DNA of 61,416 nucleotides. Origin: Lingula anatina. Its lineage: Eukaryota; Brachiopoda; Lingulata; Lingulida; Lingulidae. A model generated the notes under the pieces. The model worked only from the letters and a program-made list of their open reading frames with translations, searched no databases and was not told where the DNA came from. The stretch is from assembly GCF_001039355.2 (NCBI RefSeq), contig NW_019775507.1:282418-343833 (forward strand), read 5' to 3'. Shown in pieces: positions 1-40,201 of this stretch (the first letter of the stretch is position 1; every line of letters starts with the position of its first letter). The translations under genes and the position numbers were made by a program.

Positions 1-57
1 GGGGGGGAGTTGCAAATTCTGTGACAAAGATGACTTTCCTACAAAACACTGTCTTAC

Positions 58-2832
58 CTTTTCTATACATGCCATGAGCCTTGTCGCGCCAATGTTTTTC
101 ATCCGGTTTGGCGTGTTTTTCACCTTCAGGTCCAGCCATCCCTTTTGTTTGTTTGGCCTTTTTCATGTGTTCAAAACTGCATTTTTCTGCGATTGCTTCA
201 CAGAGTTTCTGGTCAATGGGTTTGCCGAGGAATTCTGCAACTTTACGCACGTGACTAACTGGATCCTGCAATGAAAAAAAAAAACACTATTTTCTCAACA
301 TTAATTACAACCTTATACGGCTTTTAATTATATCTGTAGAAAGAAACAAGGGAATCAGCTTTTCAATATAGATTACAGCAATTCAGGCTTATTTTATAGA
401 TGATATTTTGTATTTTTGGCTTTTGATTTTTAAACTTGCCGGGTGCAGTATACATGTACATGTATTACGAAAACGGGTCATTACTGCAACTTATCTAGGC
501 GGCTTGTCTTGGTTATCTTGTGAAGTGTTCCTGATTTCAAGATGGATTTTATTTTTCTCATGTGAACACTGTGAGGTTTTAAAAAAATATAACTCTAAAC
601 AAGAGGTTAACTTCACCTTCAGCATCTCCTCATATTTTAAAGCAAGAACTGTATCCGTGTGCTCTTTGGCATATTCCCAAAATCTTTTATGGTAGAACAT
701 CCAATTACCATAGCTCTCTGAGAAAAAATAAATAATTAATAACACGATTATGAATGCAGTATTACCTATGATTATAAATGCGTAAAACTAGATTTTCATA
801 GATTCAACACGTGCACAAAGTCTAACAGAACACAGTACGTTCAACAGTTGTCCCTTACTCTTAACAGAGAACTTATAAAGCATATACGGATGTGTAATGT
901 TACTGTATTCTTTTGCACTTTCATCACCTTTTCATCATCATCATCTGTGGGTCTCAATACTGATATTCAGATAAGCTCATCACAATATTCATGTTTTAAG
1001 AAACAAGTAAAAAAAATAAAATGTGCCGAGCTAAATAATTCACACCTCCTAACTTTAGAAACAGATTTACCGTAACTCAATACTTGTATAATCGCGATAT
1101 CCCGTTCTTTAATACGAGTAACTGGGCTTTTGATTGTTTGTTGAACACACCTGTGATGATACTAATAGAAAAATCCGAAGACACACGGTAAATATACTCA
1201 CTTTCGTACTTAATTGATTGTGGTATGAGTTCGAAATATCCGTTCCACGTTCCATTGTAGTTCTTCTGCTTCATCCCCGTCATATGGTAGTACATAGACA
1301 CATAGGCATCCTTAGGATTCCGAATGAGGAGGATGATTTTGTTCTTCTTAGTAAACACGTCTTTGGGGATGCAGTCAAGCGGTAGATGGGTGTTTAGAAC
1401 TCGTGGGGAAGGTTTGGAGTCCAACGAAGACAGGTCTGTACATTCTATGAAATAATCTTCTTTTGGCACTGGAATTGTTTCCGCCTTACCGTTGATGACC
1501 ATTGAAGCGATCTCCCATATCCAGTGGGTGCCTGAAAACAGGATCCTAACAAATGAAATACTTAAAATATAAATTGCCACGCCGTTTACCATAGTTTACC
1601 CTTTGTGGAACGTGCTGATGTGGCAGTGGGCGGGTAAATAACATATAGGACAGGCAGTGGTCACACAGAAAGCCAGCGGGCAGTAAGACGAACAGCGGGC
1701 AGGCAGATAGGAAGGCGGACAGACAGATGGACAGACGGACAGGCAGACGGACAGACGGACAGTCAGTCTGCGGGTAGAGACAGACGCCTGTGATCGAGCC
1801 ACTATGAGAGAGCAATAAATAGGTCGCAGATAGACAATCACAAGGTGCATGACAAGGCATAAAAATGCAGGCCTAAACAGAAAGTACTCATTTTATTTTC
1901 TCAACAGGTTTCTTTGGAGATATATTTTGAAAGGAAACGAAATGGCGATAATCTTTATTTCACTATACAACATTGGTCAAAAAGGTTGTCCCACCCCCAT
2001 TTCCATGTACTTTTATTTACAAATGATCAGCTCACAGGTGTAAATTGTTATTACTAGTGCTTTTTATTCCAGATACCATGTCTAACATGATTAATGGTTC
2101 AAAAAAATACAAAATAGTGGTGAAAATATACACATTCTATACCATTTAGTCAGACAAAAAGCCAGGAGATAATTACAGTACGCGGTAGACGCACACGCTA
2201 TTAGGCACGTGACCTTTAACGAGCACATCCTAATGCTAATTATGTGTAAATTTGGTGACATTTGATGGCGTCTTTTCAATTTAATAGACACTTCATAACA
2301 TCTGTGGAAATCACAGTGAAACATTGGAATTGAGGGGGTACCTGTTATAAATTTGACTAAATGGTATAAAATGTGCATATTCACACCACTATTTTGTATT
2401 TTTGAACCTTTAATCCTGTTAGACATAGTATCTAGAATAAAAAGCATCGTTTATAACAATATACACCTGTAAGGTGATCATTTGTAAATAAAAGTACATG
2501 GAAATGGGGGTGGGACAACCTTTTTGACCAATGTTATATATTAAAAGCTCAACCATCCAACCAAACTGATCAACCAAATTCATGTAGTTAATGATTAAAT
2601 TACCGCATTTTGGGTAGGTGCAAATCCAAGTGTCTTCCTCACGGGCAACAAACTTTGGAAGAAGTTTCAATCGTTCGACAATATTGGGCATTGCGGGGAG
2701 ACCCACTAGTCCCTGGTACTGTTTCCATTCAAATGGAAGGCCATCTCCGTCGGTCAGTACGAATTTCGTGTCCTCTGGGTCTTTTTCTGGGTTGTTGAAA
2801 TTAAACCCGGGGGTGGTAGATCCGTCGGCCAT
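58..2832 (-). CDS. Cytosolic sulfotransferase (SULT family), 5' four coding exons, C-terminus off the window
   Basis: Transfers sulfonate from PAPS to a hydroxyl or amine of a small acceptor; members of this family are soluble cytosolic dimers. Exons (minus): 2832-2604, 1531-1202, 717-617, 265-58, all GT-AG and phase-consistent, giving about 289 residues. The first junction rebuilds the PAPS 5'-phosphosulfate loop TYPKCG|THWIWEI. The second exon carries NTHLPLD, whose His matches the family's catalytic base, and RNPKDAYVSMYYH, the 3'-phosphate-binding Arg/Ser segment. The third encodes YGNWMFYHKRFWEY and KYEEMLK. The fourth ends at GMYRK followed by a donor; the family's RKGxxGDW segment would come next, in an exon beyond position 1. 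The ATG at 2832 follows a possible acceptor at 2842-2843, so a 5'UTR intron is plausible. Substrate and subfamily cannot be told from this. Confidence 0.9.
1675..1785. repeat. Degenerate GACA/GACG-type simple repeat in sulfotransferase intron 1
   Basis: A run of 4- and 8-base units of the form ggacagac with G/A variants. It makes spurious open frames rich in Ser, Cys, Val and Pro on the minus strand. Confidence 0.8.
1964..2540. mobile_element. Foldback element with ~189-bp inverted arms in sulfotransferase intron 1
   Basis: The sequence at 1964-2152 reappears inverted at 2354-2540 with scattered mismatches and small indels, around a loop of about 200 bases. Shared landmarks are acattggtcaaaaaggttg and accatttagtca. 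It lies only about 60 bases from the donor of coding exon 1. I found no clear target duplication, so its superfamily is open; it could also be an inverted local duplication. Confidence 0.7.
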
Positions 2833-2959
2833 GCCTGTATGCTAGAAATGACAGAAATGTAATCAGTAGTGTAATGCTTATCCCGTGATTTTTAACTGCA
2901 CTGCATTTTAACCTTACCAGTCAATGTGCTATATATAGCTGACTGACCCAATTAAACAT

Positions 2960-4698
2960 GTAATCTACACAATCCTTACAATGTCCCTAGAGTACACTGG
3001 GTTTAAAGACATCAAGCAGCAGTGATCATCTAATTTGACTGCTCGATTCCTCGATTCAACCGAAAAAAAAATTAACTAAAAAAAAAATCGCATTCAATAT
3101 TGATTTGAATAAAAGATTGGGTTTACATCCATGAATAGGATGTGACCCCAAAGTCTCAAGAAACAAATTAACCATAAAACAGATCAAAATAAGTCCTCGA
3201 TTTTCTTATTGTTTAATCTTCACAGAGAAAACCTGAAGTTGGTATATAAAGAGATGCGTAATAATATCTTAACAGAGAACTTATAAAGCATAAGCAGACA
3301 TCATCATAAAAGCCTGCCACTTTGTGTTTTACGACATTCTTTAGATTTTAGAACGCCGCTGAAAAGAAGTGTTGGCCTTTGGTCATTGGGCCACAAGATA
3401 CAAACCAACGTAAGGGAATAAACAGGGTTTAAATTAACATTTCAGGTGCTTTAATTTTTATTTTTATTTATTTATTTATTTATCATTTTTTTGTCGTGCA
3501 GTTTTGTTGGGAATTTTCATATGAAACGACCAGAAAATAAAAACAATAATGTTCAAATCCAAGTGGACATAACATATAGCATTCCCCTCTCGATTTCTTA
3601 TTACACTCCTTTTGCAGAACGTCCTCGCTATTTTGCCACGATTATATCGACCGATAGAGGGAGACACATGCATTTCTTTCCTTTAAAAACTGCAGTACAC
3701 TTATCTACACAGTGTTATCAGTCCAGTTATTGATTACTGCTAATGCAAAAAGTAAGATAAACTAACGCGTCGCATTCTCTTTTGAACATTTCGACTTTCA
3801 TAACATAACAGTGAAAACGCCAGGGACCCAGAATTACCCAGAGCTTCAGTGCAAACTGCGCACGTAAATCTGCATTTTAAGGTCAAGACCGACACAATAT
3901 TGACCGTTTCAAAAGAGACGTTTGATTAATGTCGTTACATGTATGAATATTTCAACCGGGTTCTCTAAGCCCCACGCAATACAAAGGAAATCAAGTTTCA
4001 AGGCGGACGTATATCGGCTGAAGATTTCTTTATTAAATCCACACAACTTCTAGTGGATAGATAAATATTCATTACAGAACATTGGGGTGGGTTTCCCTCT
4101 ACAAGGGCCACAGATTGATTTTTCATTAGATATTCACAGATATGTCATGGTACATTTCTCCATTGTTGGGGAAAAGTGCACATAATTAATCTGCTGCCCT
4201 GGTATAGGGTAGGGGTGGGCGGATAGGGATGCATTACAAGGTATATGATAAGCACTGGCAACATTTTGCCGATAGCTGTTTGCCAAAGGAGATTGTATCA
4301 TTACGCGTTTGCGTGTTAAGCGTAATTAGGCTTTGTGTTATAATCCCGAAGGACTATAGTAGAGGCCGGTGGCGCTGCTTCTATATATTTTATTGTACTG
4401 GTGGCTAGTTATTTAGATGGGTTGTAACAATGAAATGGGCTGTTGTTTCGTAATTCGTTCACTTTTTGGTGATTGCATAGCCATTGAAGTGGAGCTAACG
4501 CGTTCCAGTGCAGTGGGAAATAAACTTCATCGTTTGTTATCATATACAATGCAAGATATAAGTAAGGTACAAATGATAAATCATATAGCTTCATACTGCA
4601 GTCATGTCTTGAGATATGTTTTTAAAAACGGATATTTGACAAGTCACAAATGTGTTCAGATGCCGTGTTTTTAACAGCCACGCTCACCCACGCTCACC
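2960..4698. repeat. Tandem duplication, copy 1 (1739 bp)
   Basis: Matches 4700-6443 at an offset of 1740 bases almost perfectly. Copy 1 ends in cacgctcacc directly against an N at 4699, where copy 2 begins. Differences I saw: g/a at 3062 versus 4802, g/a at 4492 versus 6232, a 5-base insertion in copy 2 near 6251, and c/t changes near 4584/6329 and 4629/6374. That level looks allelic. Confidence 0.95.
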
Positions 4699-4699
4699 N

Positions 4700-6443
4700 G
4701 TAATCTACACAATCCTTACAATGTCCCTAGAGTACACTGGGTTTAAAGACATCAAGCAGCAGTGATCATCTAATTTGACTGCTCGATTCCTCGATTCAAC
4801 CAAAAAAAAAATTAACTAAAAAAAAAATCGCATTCAATATTGATTTGAATAAAAGATTGGGTTTACATCCATGAATAGGATGTGACCCCAAAGTCTCAAG
4901 AAACAAATTAACCATAAAACAGATCAAAATAAGTCCTCGATTTTCTTATTGTTTAATCTTCACAGAGAAAACCTGAAGTTGGTATATAAAGAGATGCGTA
5001 ATAATATCTTAACAGAGAACTTATAAAGCATAAGCAGACATCATCATAAAAGCCTGCCACTTTGTGTTTTACGACATTCTTTAGATTTTAGAACGCCGCT
5101 GAAAAGAAGTGTTGGCCTTTGGTCATTGGGCCACAAGATACAAACCAACGTAAGGGAATAAACAGGGTTTAAATTAACATTTCAGGTGCTTTAATTTTTA
5201 TTTTTATTTATTTATTTATTTATCATTTTTTTGTCGTGCAGTTTTGTTGGGAATTTTCATATGAAACGACCAGAAAATAAAAACAATAATGTTCAAATCC
5301 AAGTGGACATAACATATAGCATTCCCCTCTCGATTTCTTATTACACTCCTTTTGCAGAACGTCCTCGCTATTTTGCCACGATTATATCGACCGATAGAGG
5401 GAGACACATGCATTTCTTTCCTTTAAAAACTGCAGTACACTTATCTACACAGTGTTATCAGTCCAGTTATTGATTACTGCTAATGCAAAAAGTAAGATAA
5501 ACTAACGCGTCGCATTCTCTTTTGAACATTTCGACTTTCATAACATAACAGTGAAAACGCCAGGGACCCAGAATTACCCAGAGCTTCAGTGCAAACTGCG
5601 CACGTAAATCTGCATTTTAAGGTCAAGACCGACACAATATTGACCGTTTCAAAAGAGACGTTTGATTAATGTCGTTACATGTATGAATATTTCAACCGGG
5701 TTCTCTAAGCCCCACGCAATACAAAGGAAATCAAGTTTCAAGGCGGACGTATATCGGCTGAAGATTTCTTTATTAAATCCACACAACTTCTAGTGGATAG
5801 ATAAATATTCATTACAGAACATTGGGGTGGGTTTCCCTCTACAAGGGCCACAGATTGATTTTTCATTAGATATTCACAGATATGTCATGGTACATTTCTC
5901 CATTGTTGGGGAAAAGTGCACATAATTAATCTGCTGCCCTGGTATAGGGTAGGGGTGGGCGGATAGGGATGCATTACAAGGTATATGATAAGCACTGGCA
6001 ACATTTTGCCGATAGCTGTTTGCCAAAGGAGATTGTATCATTACGCGTTTGCGTGTTAAGCGTAATTAGGCTTTGTGTTATAATCCCGAAGGACTATAGT
6101 AGAGGCCGGTGGCGCTGCTTCTATATATTTTATTGTACTGGTGGCTAGTTATTTAGATGGGTTGTAACAATGAAATGGGCTGTTGTTTCGTAATTCGTTC
6201 ACTTTTTGGTGATTGCATAGCCATTGAAGTGAAGCTAACGCGTTCCAGTGTTGTGCAGTGGGAAATAAACTTCATCGTTTGTTATCATATACAATGCAAG
6301 ATATAAGTAAGGTACAAATGATAAATTATATAGCTTCATACTGCAGTCATGTCTTGAGATATGTTTTTAAAAATGGATATTTGACAAGTCACAAATGTGT
6401 TCAGATGCCGTGTTTTTAACAGCCACGCTCACCCACGCTCACC
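4700..6443. repeat. Tandem duplication, copy 2 (1744 bp)
   Basis: Second copy of the 2960-4698 block, longer by a 5-base ttgtg insertion at about 6251. It runs without a break into unique sequence (ctaatggggg) at 6444. The N between the copies suggests an assembly join of two haplotypes rather than, or as well as, a biological duplication. Confidence 0.95.
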
Positions 6444-7840
6444 CTAATGGGGGAAAATACAGATGTAACCAACAAAATAATTGTTAATAGGAGTAAAAGA
6501 ACATAAAGAATGATAAACTGGATAACATGAAAGAAATTAAATGAAAAGAAATAAAATGAAATTATATAACAGAAAAGTGAATGAAACTGAAGTAAATGAA
6601 ATCAAATTAAAAAGAGCTTATTTTTTCACGTGAAACCTTTAGAATTAAAATTTACCCCGAGCCTTGACATTTTCAGGTTGAGCCATCAGCTGTATTAATC
6701 AAAACAGGTGTCCTTGCAATCGATTAAAAGCAACAAGTATCAACACATCACTATTTCTATCACGCTACCTCTGGTGATGCAAACATATCGATCAAAAAGG
6801 TACAGCCTCGTTCCCGGTCCAACATAAGTATGTATCAGACCCACGGAAAGGAGGTTTTTGAGCAGAGGGATATATCGATTCATCTTCCCCCTTTTTGCAC
6901 TATATGTAGCTAGCCTACAGCAAGATCTTCATTTCAATTATTTCCTTTTTCATCCCTTGTTAAATGACAACCATAATCTGAAAACAAACACTGGCATTTT
7001 GCAACCTTTTCTAATTCCCTTCTGCTGACCTAGGCTAACGAATTCTTTAACATCGGGCGATTCTGAAGCCTGTACCGCGTTCTTCTGGGCTTTTAACATC
7101 GATTGAATACGAATGAGGTGACGTTGATCAAACTCGGCGGCCACGTCAAGTATAACCCGTGTCTACATACTGGATGTTGCGCTACGCGTTTAAGGTTTCA
7201 GGAATATATTTTCCCAGGGATTTTCTGGGGGAATTATTGCGTTATTGATGGGTTGCGCGGTCTTGTTAATTCGTCTCTTGGCCAGGAGCTCATTGATCAG
7301 TCTGCCAATGAACGACTACAGCTAGTGGATCAGCGGTGGAGAAGGCTTATGGTTCGGATGCTTGTTGGGTCCCTGAACTGCAAAGAAAAAAAAACTGATA
7401 CAGAGAGAGAGTGTTCCACAGTGAAGATGGGCTAGCTGGATTAGCTCAGGAGAGAACTAATGGACTTCGCATCAGGCTGGCTAAATTCACATATGTTTTC
7501 TCACAGACAATTGGTGGATGTAATAGGCTGAACTACATCTGACTGCTCCTGACAAGGTTGATTGTAACGCTTTCTTTTATTTCTGAGCCAACATCAATTT
7601 AAACATTTGGCATCCCGTTTCGACATTTCAATCTGTTTTCGTGCATCCCAATAAAGAACACTAAGGCGGACAGGCACGTCTACTTGGCTGCCTACGACGT
7701 CAGTCTTCGGAGATCAGTTTGATAGAACGGGGTTTGAGTCGACTGTACTTCTATGCTCCTCTTGTGACAGGGGTTTGAGAAGATTCGACAGAAAAGCGCG
7801 GAAGAGGGTCTACGCATCGTTCCAGAATCGTTCTTGATTA

Positions 7841-34693
<26,853 letters not shown>

Positions 34694-37600
34694 TGATCTT
34701 GAGAGTTGTGAAACAGGGAGACAATCAAGGCAACTGACAATGTATAATATATTTATACACAGAATGATATATATTTATGTATATATAACAGCTATACAAC
34801 AGAGAGTTTCTCCCAGACTTATTAAGATATGGCCACAAGTAGAACTGTAACAGAGAACAACTTAGTTAAAAATTGGCATTTAGGAAGAAAATATGTTGAA
34901 CGCAGAAAAATTATTTCATCCAACTCTGGGTGAAAGCAGAAAATGTGCGTTAGTAGTATGAGTTAAGCATTTTAAGGCAGTTAATTGAAATCTTCCATTC
35001 TCTCTCCAGGTTGTATGGGGATAACATACCTGTTGAGCAAATAGCTTGTATAACTTTTTTTATTGCTACCAATATTTAATTGTTGTTCATATTTGTCATT
35101 AGAATGAAAAAGAAATGGATATAAAAACTGAAGGTGCTGGGAGCCACAAAGCTCCATTATCTGAATCACAGACATTTATGAAAATTTTCATTTTAGGGAC
35201 ACCAAAGACTTTTGAAAGGGGATTTTTTTTGTCTGGTTTGATCATTGTAAAACTAAAACTCAATAAATCTAGAACCCAAAACAGGCTAAAAATATTATTT
35301 TTCAAAAGATGGAAGGCAGCCTTCTTGAGGCTAACAAATCTTGGTACAGGTCACTCTAATTTTATTTAAATCGGGAGAAATTTAAATCTATATTTTCCAT
35401 TTTGAACTGCATGTTCTTCAGATGCTCAATAAATAAAGGTAAGATCTAAAGTTTTAAATGAAGCTTGTGTTTGCCCCCCCCCCTTCAGAAGTCTTATTCA
35501 TGCCTTCATTAACATAATTTCTGAAAAATGTTTTAAAAAGTAGCAAAACTTTAACTTTTGATGGGAATTTGTTATTGAAATGTGTTGAGAGAATAACATT
35601 TAATTTAGTATATAATGTTCTTGTATAATCCATTGCACTATTATCCTGTCATTATCATGTATACTGAAGTTTAATATTTAAGTTGAACTGTCTATGTCCA
35701 AAACCATGCCATTCCTTCTTGAGCTTATATCTCAGCCAGATTAATTAATAGGTAGAAAGTATGTAATGGCAAGCTCTCTAAGGTATCAGAACTGTTCCCA
35801 AACACTTCAATTACAAAAAATAGTGTTTTCTTGACAAAGGTATGGGATAAGAAATGTGTTATCAGCAAATTGCCTATATAGTCCAGTTAAGTTTTTGGCA
35901 TGCCCCAAGTTTCACAGATAACTGGAAACTTACATCCACTGGTCCACCAGCTGAGGCATGCTTATAGTGGTCATTGATTTTTAGTAATTTCTGAACTTCT
36001 GGGTGTATAAACTGGCTGGCAGCTAGAAATTTCTCCAAGTGGCAAGGGTTACCCCCTCCCTTGTTGGTTGTGAAGACTAGAGATCTGAGCTTTGAGACCA
36101 AAGGTGCATTTATTAGTATCCATTTTCTGTGACAGTAACCTGGTTAGGGTTGTTAGGGGGTTATTGTGAAGATATAATACCAGTCAGTGATCTGTGTGTG
36201 TGTGTGCGTGCACATGTGTGTGTGTGTGTGTGAAATGCATGTCAGGGAGTGTGAAGCATGAGTGGATATAATGTAAAACTTACTGACAAAACAGTTTACT
36301 ACAAAGCATTCATGCATGCAATGTGTATGCATGAGATACACCACATCTGAAACCTAAGTTCTCAACATTATTTGTAATATGAATGTCTTTGTTTTGACCA
36401 GTGTGTGACAGTTATTGCGCAGGTTATGTCTTTGAATCGACCCAATGTCTCACATTATATAGGTGCATGTTGTATCCATGTATATTTCATAATGCATTTC
36501 ATAAGTGCTCACTTGTTTCCAGTTTTAGCAAATAAGTTTCAAAACTTTTTAATTGAATATATATATATATAATTACTATTGTTATGTTATTTATTGATTT
36601 ATAAGAAATCAGAAATATAGATGAATTTTGTGTGGGTATAATTATATGTTCTTGGGGTTAATATGATATATTGTCAGTTCAAAGATTAGTAAGTGAGCAT
36701 TTAGAAGGTTTCCAAGAAAGAAATGTTTCAGTTTTAACTTCATAAAGTGCAGGCTTGATTGCAATCTCCACAATGAAATCCTTATTTTATTCTTATTAAG
36801 ATAAGCAGTAGGTGGGACTATAGATGGATAGCAATAGAACATTTACTTCCTGAAATTAGGAAAACAGTTCCTCTTACAAGTAGTTTGGGTTTCAATCATA
36901 CTAAGTGTGGCTCCAGCAAACATAGTGAAAACACACCTTAGGTTGAGTACATATTGTTAGGATTTGTATATCATAAAGCAATGATTTGGTGCTATGTGAC
37001 TTGTTGTGTGAATCTATGAGGTGTTATCCATGATGAAATGTATAGCTGCTTTGAGTATTATCCCTTCCAAAATTTTGAGTTTATAGGTGATCACAACATT
37101 ATGTAATGAAACTTGCCAAAATTAGACAGTATCATAATAATGTGAGATACAAAAGGTGGTACAGGTTTTAGCCACTAACTCCTGAGAACTTTTGACATGG
37201 TGTGCTTGAGCATACAATGGGTGTTAGACCTTTATAAAGCAAATATTAATTTTCCTGGAAATTTTAACACTTTTTCTAATCATTGAGGTGTACTACATCC
37301 AAAATCATCCCTAGAACCACGATCCTTAACCTGTGCTTGAGTCTGACTTTCATAATGGAGGAAGAGACTGGTGAATATAAATGATGATGGGAAATATTAA
37401 GAACGGAAAAACAGATTTATGGATTGTTGATTTGGAGAGCATGACAAAGGGAAAATTTCTGAATTTTTCAGAAAAATTAATTTTCCATTTTAGCATACCC
37501 TTGAATTTACTTTGGTTCTTGGAAAATGATAGAAAGCTTTGAATAAATTTGATTGTTTAAAAGGTCATTTTAAGTTTGACATTCACTTTTTCGTTTACAA

Positions 37601-40150
37601 ATCCTCCTTCAACTTGACAACAATTCTGTTGTAAAACACAATTTAAAAATAGCTTTTTAGTGTTGCATCAGCAAAAATTTTATGTTAAATTTGGGATAAC
37701 ATTTTTTTTAATAGAAATGCAGCAAAAATTGCATTGAACATTAATTTAGTATAATTATTTGTTAGCAGGGGATATGAAATTCATATGATATCTGTCATTA
37801 GTTTATTTTCAAACACAGCATTTTGAATTAATTCCATAAGGTGTAATGGATCATCTAAATTGTTCATATGGTACTTTGCAGTATAGAATATCTGTTATAA
37901 ACTCTTGCAATATACGGGCTGCTTGCATTCCATTCATTTATTAAAACAATTGTACAATTTATTTTTAATACACTTATTATTTTTCACCTGGTTCCATTCA
38001 CATGACTGTTATAAAAGCTGTGTTCAGCAGGATTCCATTCAGAAATATTCTGAAATAAGTGTTAATTTGAAATAAAACGGTCATATTCGCTTAGTTAGAA
38101 TTTTATTTATTTTTTTTGTTTATTTTACATTTAATTGAAATAAAGAAAAATATATTTTGGCAAGATCGTACTTTAAGGGCCAGTGAAACATACCATCAAA
38201 ACTGCTAGCCTATTAGCGTAAGTAACGTGATAGAATCCATTAGATGATTTTGCAAGACACTTTTCCTAGAATCCTTTTAAGCATGTAACCTTGCAAAAAA
38301 AGATCGAAATCAATTATCCAAAACTTCTGTATCATTTTAAATGTCAAACTTAAATGTAGTACCCACGACATTATCCAAGTACACAAGGCGAGACTCCCCG
38401 TGAGGCAAATCCTGCAACTTGAGTTGTTGGCCATTTACATTACTGCTAACTGATAGAAAAAAGGATATTGTTGCTTATCTCAAGCCAAACATACCCTTTT
38501 TATAGGTAGACTTTATTGTCAAGAGCTCTTGACTAATAGATTAAAATTATTCGAGTAGGCACAGACAGAAGATAATGGATTCAACAGCATCAAGTATTAC
38601 TTACTTATCTTTTTGCTTCAGCAGGAAGATCTGTATAAGTAATACCTAGCAGCAATTAAGTGTGTTTTCATTGTCTGGAATCAGTGTGATACCAAATGTG
38701 TTGTGGAATTCTGTGTTACAAGGAAATCAGCAAGAAATGAACTGGACTGAAGTGTACCATGCTGCAACTGTGCGAAAAATGGACTGATAGCATTGATAAT
38801 AGTAGCAGTCTGCAGTCCCAGGCATCCGTTTGCTTCAGTTGGAAAAACGTCCCAGAAAAATGTAAAGCAACTGAATGGTTGTGGTGCATGCTGCATCAGA
38901 GAATTAAAAATTTATCACTAGCATTAGCAAAACCAGGCTGTTACTGCCATTCATTCGGTTATTTCGGTTATTACATTCAATAGCTCAATTTAATCACAAT
39001 AAGTACAAATACTATTCCCTCATGATCTCAATGTAGACGAAACCCACCGCTAATGGTGTAAGTTGCGTCAGTCCTTACTAAAAACGCAAATTTGCCTGTA
39101 AAGACTTCGATTGTATTAGTTGCGCTAGTAAGTGTCACAGCCCAAAACACAATCCATATTATCATTGCGTAAGGTGCGCCAAAAAGAGTCTCACAAAATG
39201 CAATTCTGCCTGGAGACAAATGTGATTTTTGTTAATTGCCTCTTTTCGTTAAGGGTCGACGTAAGTCCCAAGAAGCCGATGATAGTTCCAAGACTTAGGT
39301 CTAAGGAGGTCAAAGGTTCATTGCGTGTGGTATCATTTTACGTCGTTAGTCAGAAAGCACAATCGTGTCAATAGGGACCAATTATTAACAGGAGCCCGTC
39401 TAACATAGGCCTATTGATGACTTGCATAGTTTACATAAACCCATACTGCAATGCGATTTATTGGTGTAATTGGTATGGTTTTGACAATTTAATGTGTCAT
39501 CATGTTCTAAGATATTCCAAGAAAAGATTCTTAATTGTATTTCCATGCTTGATGTAGTATTGTAGGCCTACTTCTGATTGTGTTCATCCGGCGGATTTAA
39601 TAAAAGTACCAGCATAAAAACTGTCAGTTTGCCACCAAGGGCAGATTAGAGAGACGGTTTAATACGAAACAAAGCCGAGTGATTTCTATGTCCCTGTATC
39701 CCTTTGAATACATATTAAAGACCACTGCATAGTATGATTAATTTCAATGCGCCCCCTACACACACACACGCACAAACACGCACACGCCGGAAACTTTGTA
39801 AATGCAAAAGTCATGTCACGCAGAACTTAATTTAAGATGAGTGAATTTTCTTTATTGGTTTCTTTCTTTTCAAATGATAATAACATGCCAGTTTTACAAT
39901 ATTTGTTGTTACTATTGTTTTGATACTGAATATTTTTGAATGAATTTCTATTGTGAAGCCAGAAAATGTTAAATTAGGATTTCTTTTGCGTCATCATGGA
40001 CCCTGACATACTATGAACATGAACGTTTCTGCAATTCCATAACATAAATGTCATTGTATATTTGAAAATATGTACATATCCCAAAAGACCCTGTCTATGA
40101 CAATAAATTATCATGTATCAATGCTGGGTTTGAAAAAAAACATCTCATGC

Positions 40151-40193
<43 letters not shown>

Positions 40194-40201
40194 CAGCAGT
40201 C
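34694..40201. other. Rab 3' region and intergenic spacer
   Basis: After the Rab stop at 34691-34693 the sequence is AT-rich with several AATAAA hexamers (for example 35262 and 35430), any of which could end the Rab mRNA. It also contains a (TG)n tract at 36192-36231, a (CA)n tract at 39760-39785 and a (TAAA)n tract at 40152-40193. The Rab gene and the gene at 40202 are convergent across it. No gene is supported. Confidence 0.6.

Larger units (their letters stand above)
2833..7840. other. Intergenic region between the sulfotransferase and the Rab gene
   Basis: Divergent spacer: the sulfotransferase is transcribed leftwards and the Rab gene rightwards. About 70% of it is the two copies of a 1.74 kb duplication (separate entries). 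The rest is AT-rich with A-rich runs at 6530-6610. The open frames here are short, repeated between the two copies and resemble no family I know, so I call no gene. Both transcription starts probably lie in it, but I see no convincing core promoter. Confidence 0.6.

Noticed and set aside
1546-1860. Ser/Cys/Pro-rich minus-strand frames
   Set aside because: They read through a GACA-type simple repeat in the sulfotransferase intron.
3476-5473. Identical 65- and 80-codon open frames at 3476-3733 and 5216-5473
   Set aside because: They are the same chance frames repeated by the 1.74 kb duplication. Identity of two copies is not evidence of coding here.
6950-7144. Minus-strand open frame (AAEFDQRHLIRIQ... 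VKEFVSLGQQK) that looks protein-like
   Set aside because: It has no upstream ATG or clean acceptor, its possible donor is weak and I recognise no family. It could be an exon of an unknown gene, but the evidence is too thin to annotate.
7103-7435. Plus-strand 110-codon open frame
   Set aside because: Low-complexity A-rich end, no family resemblance and no coding-like exon borders.
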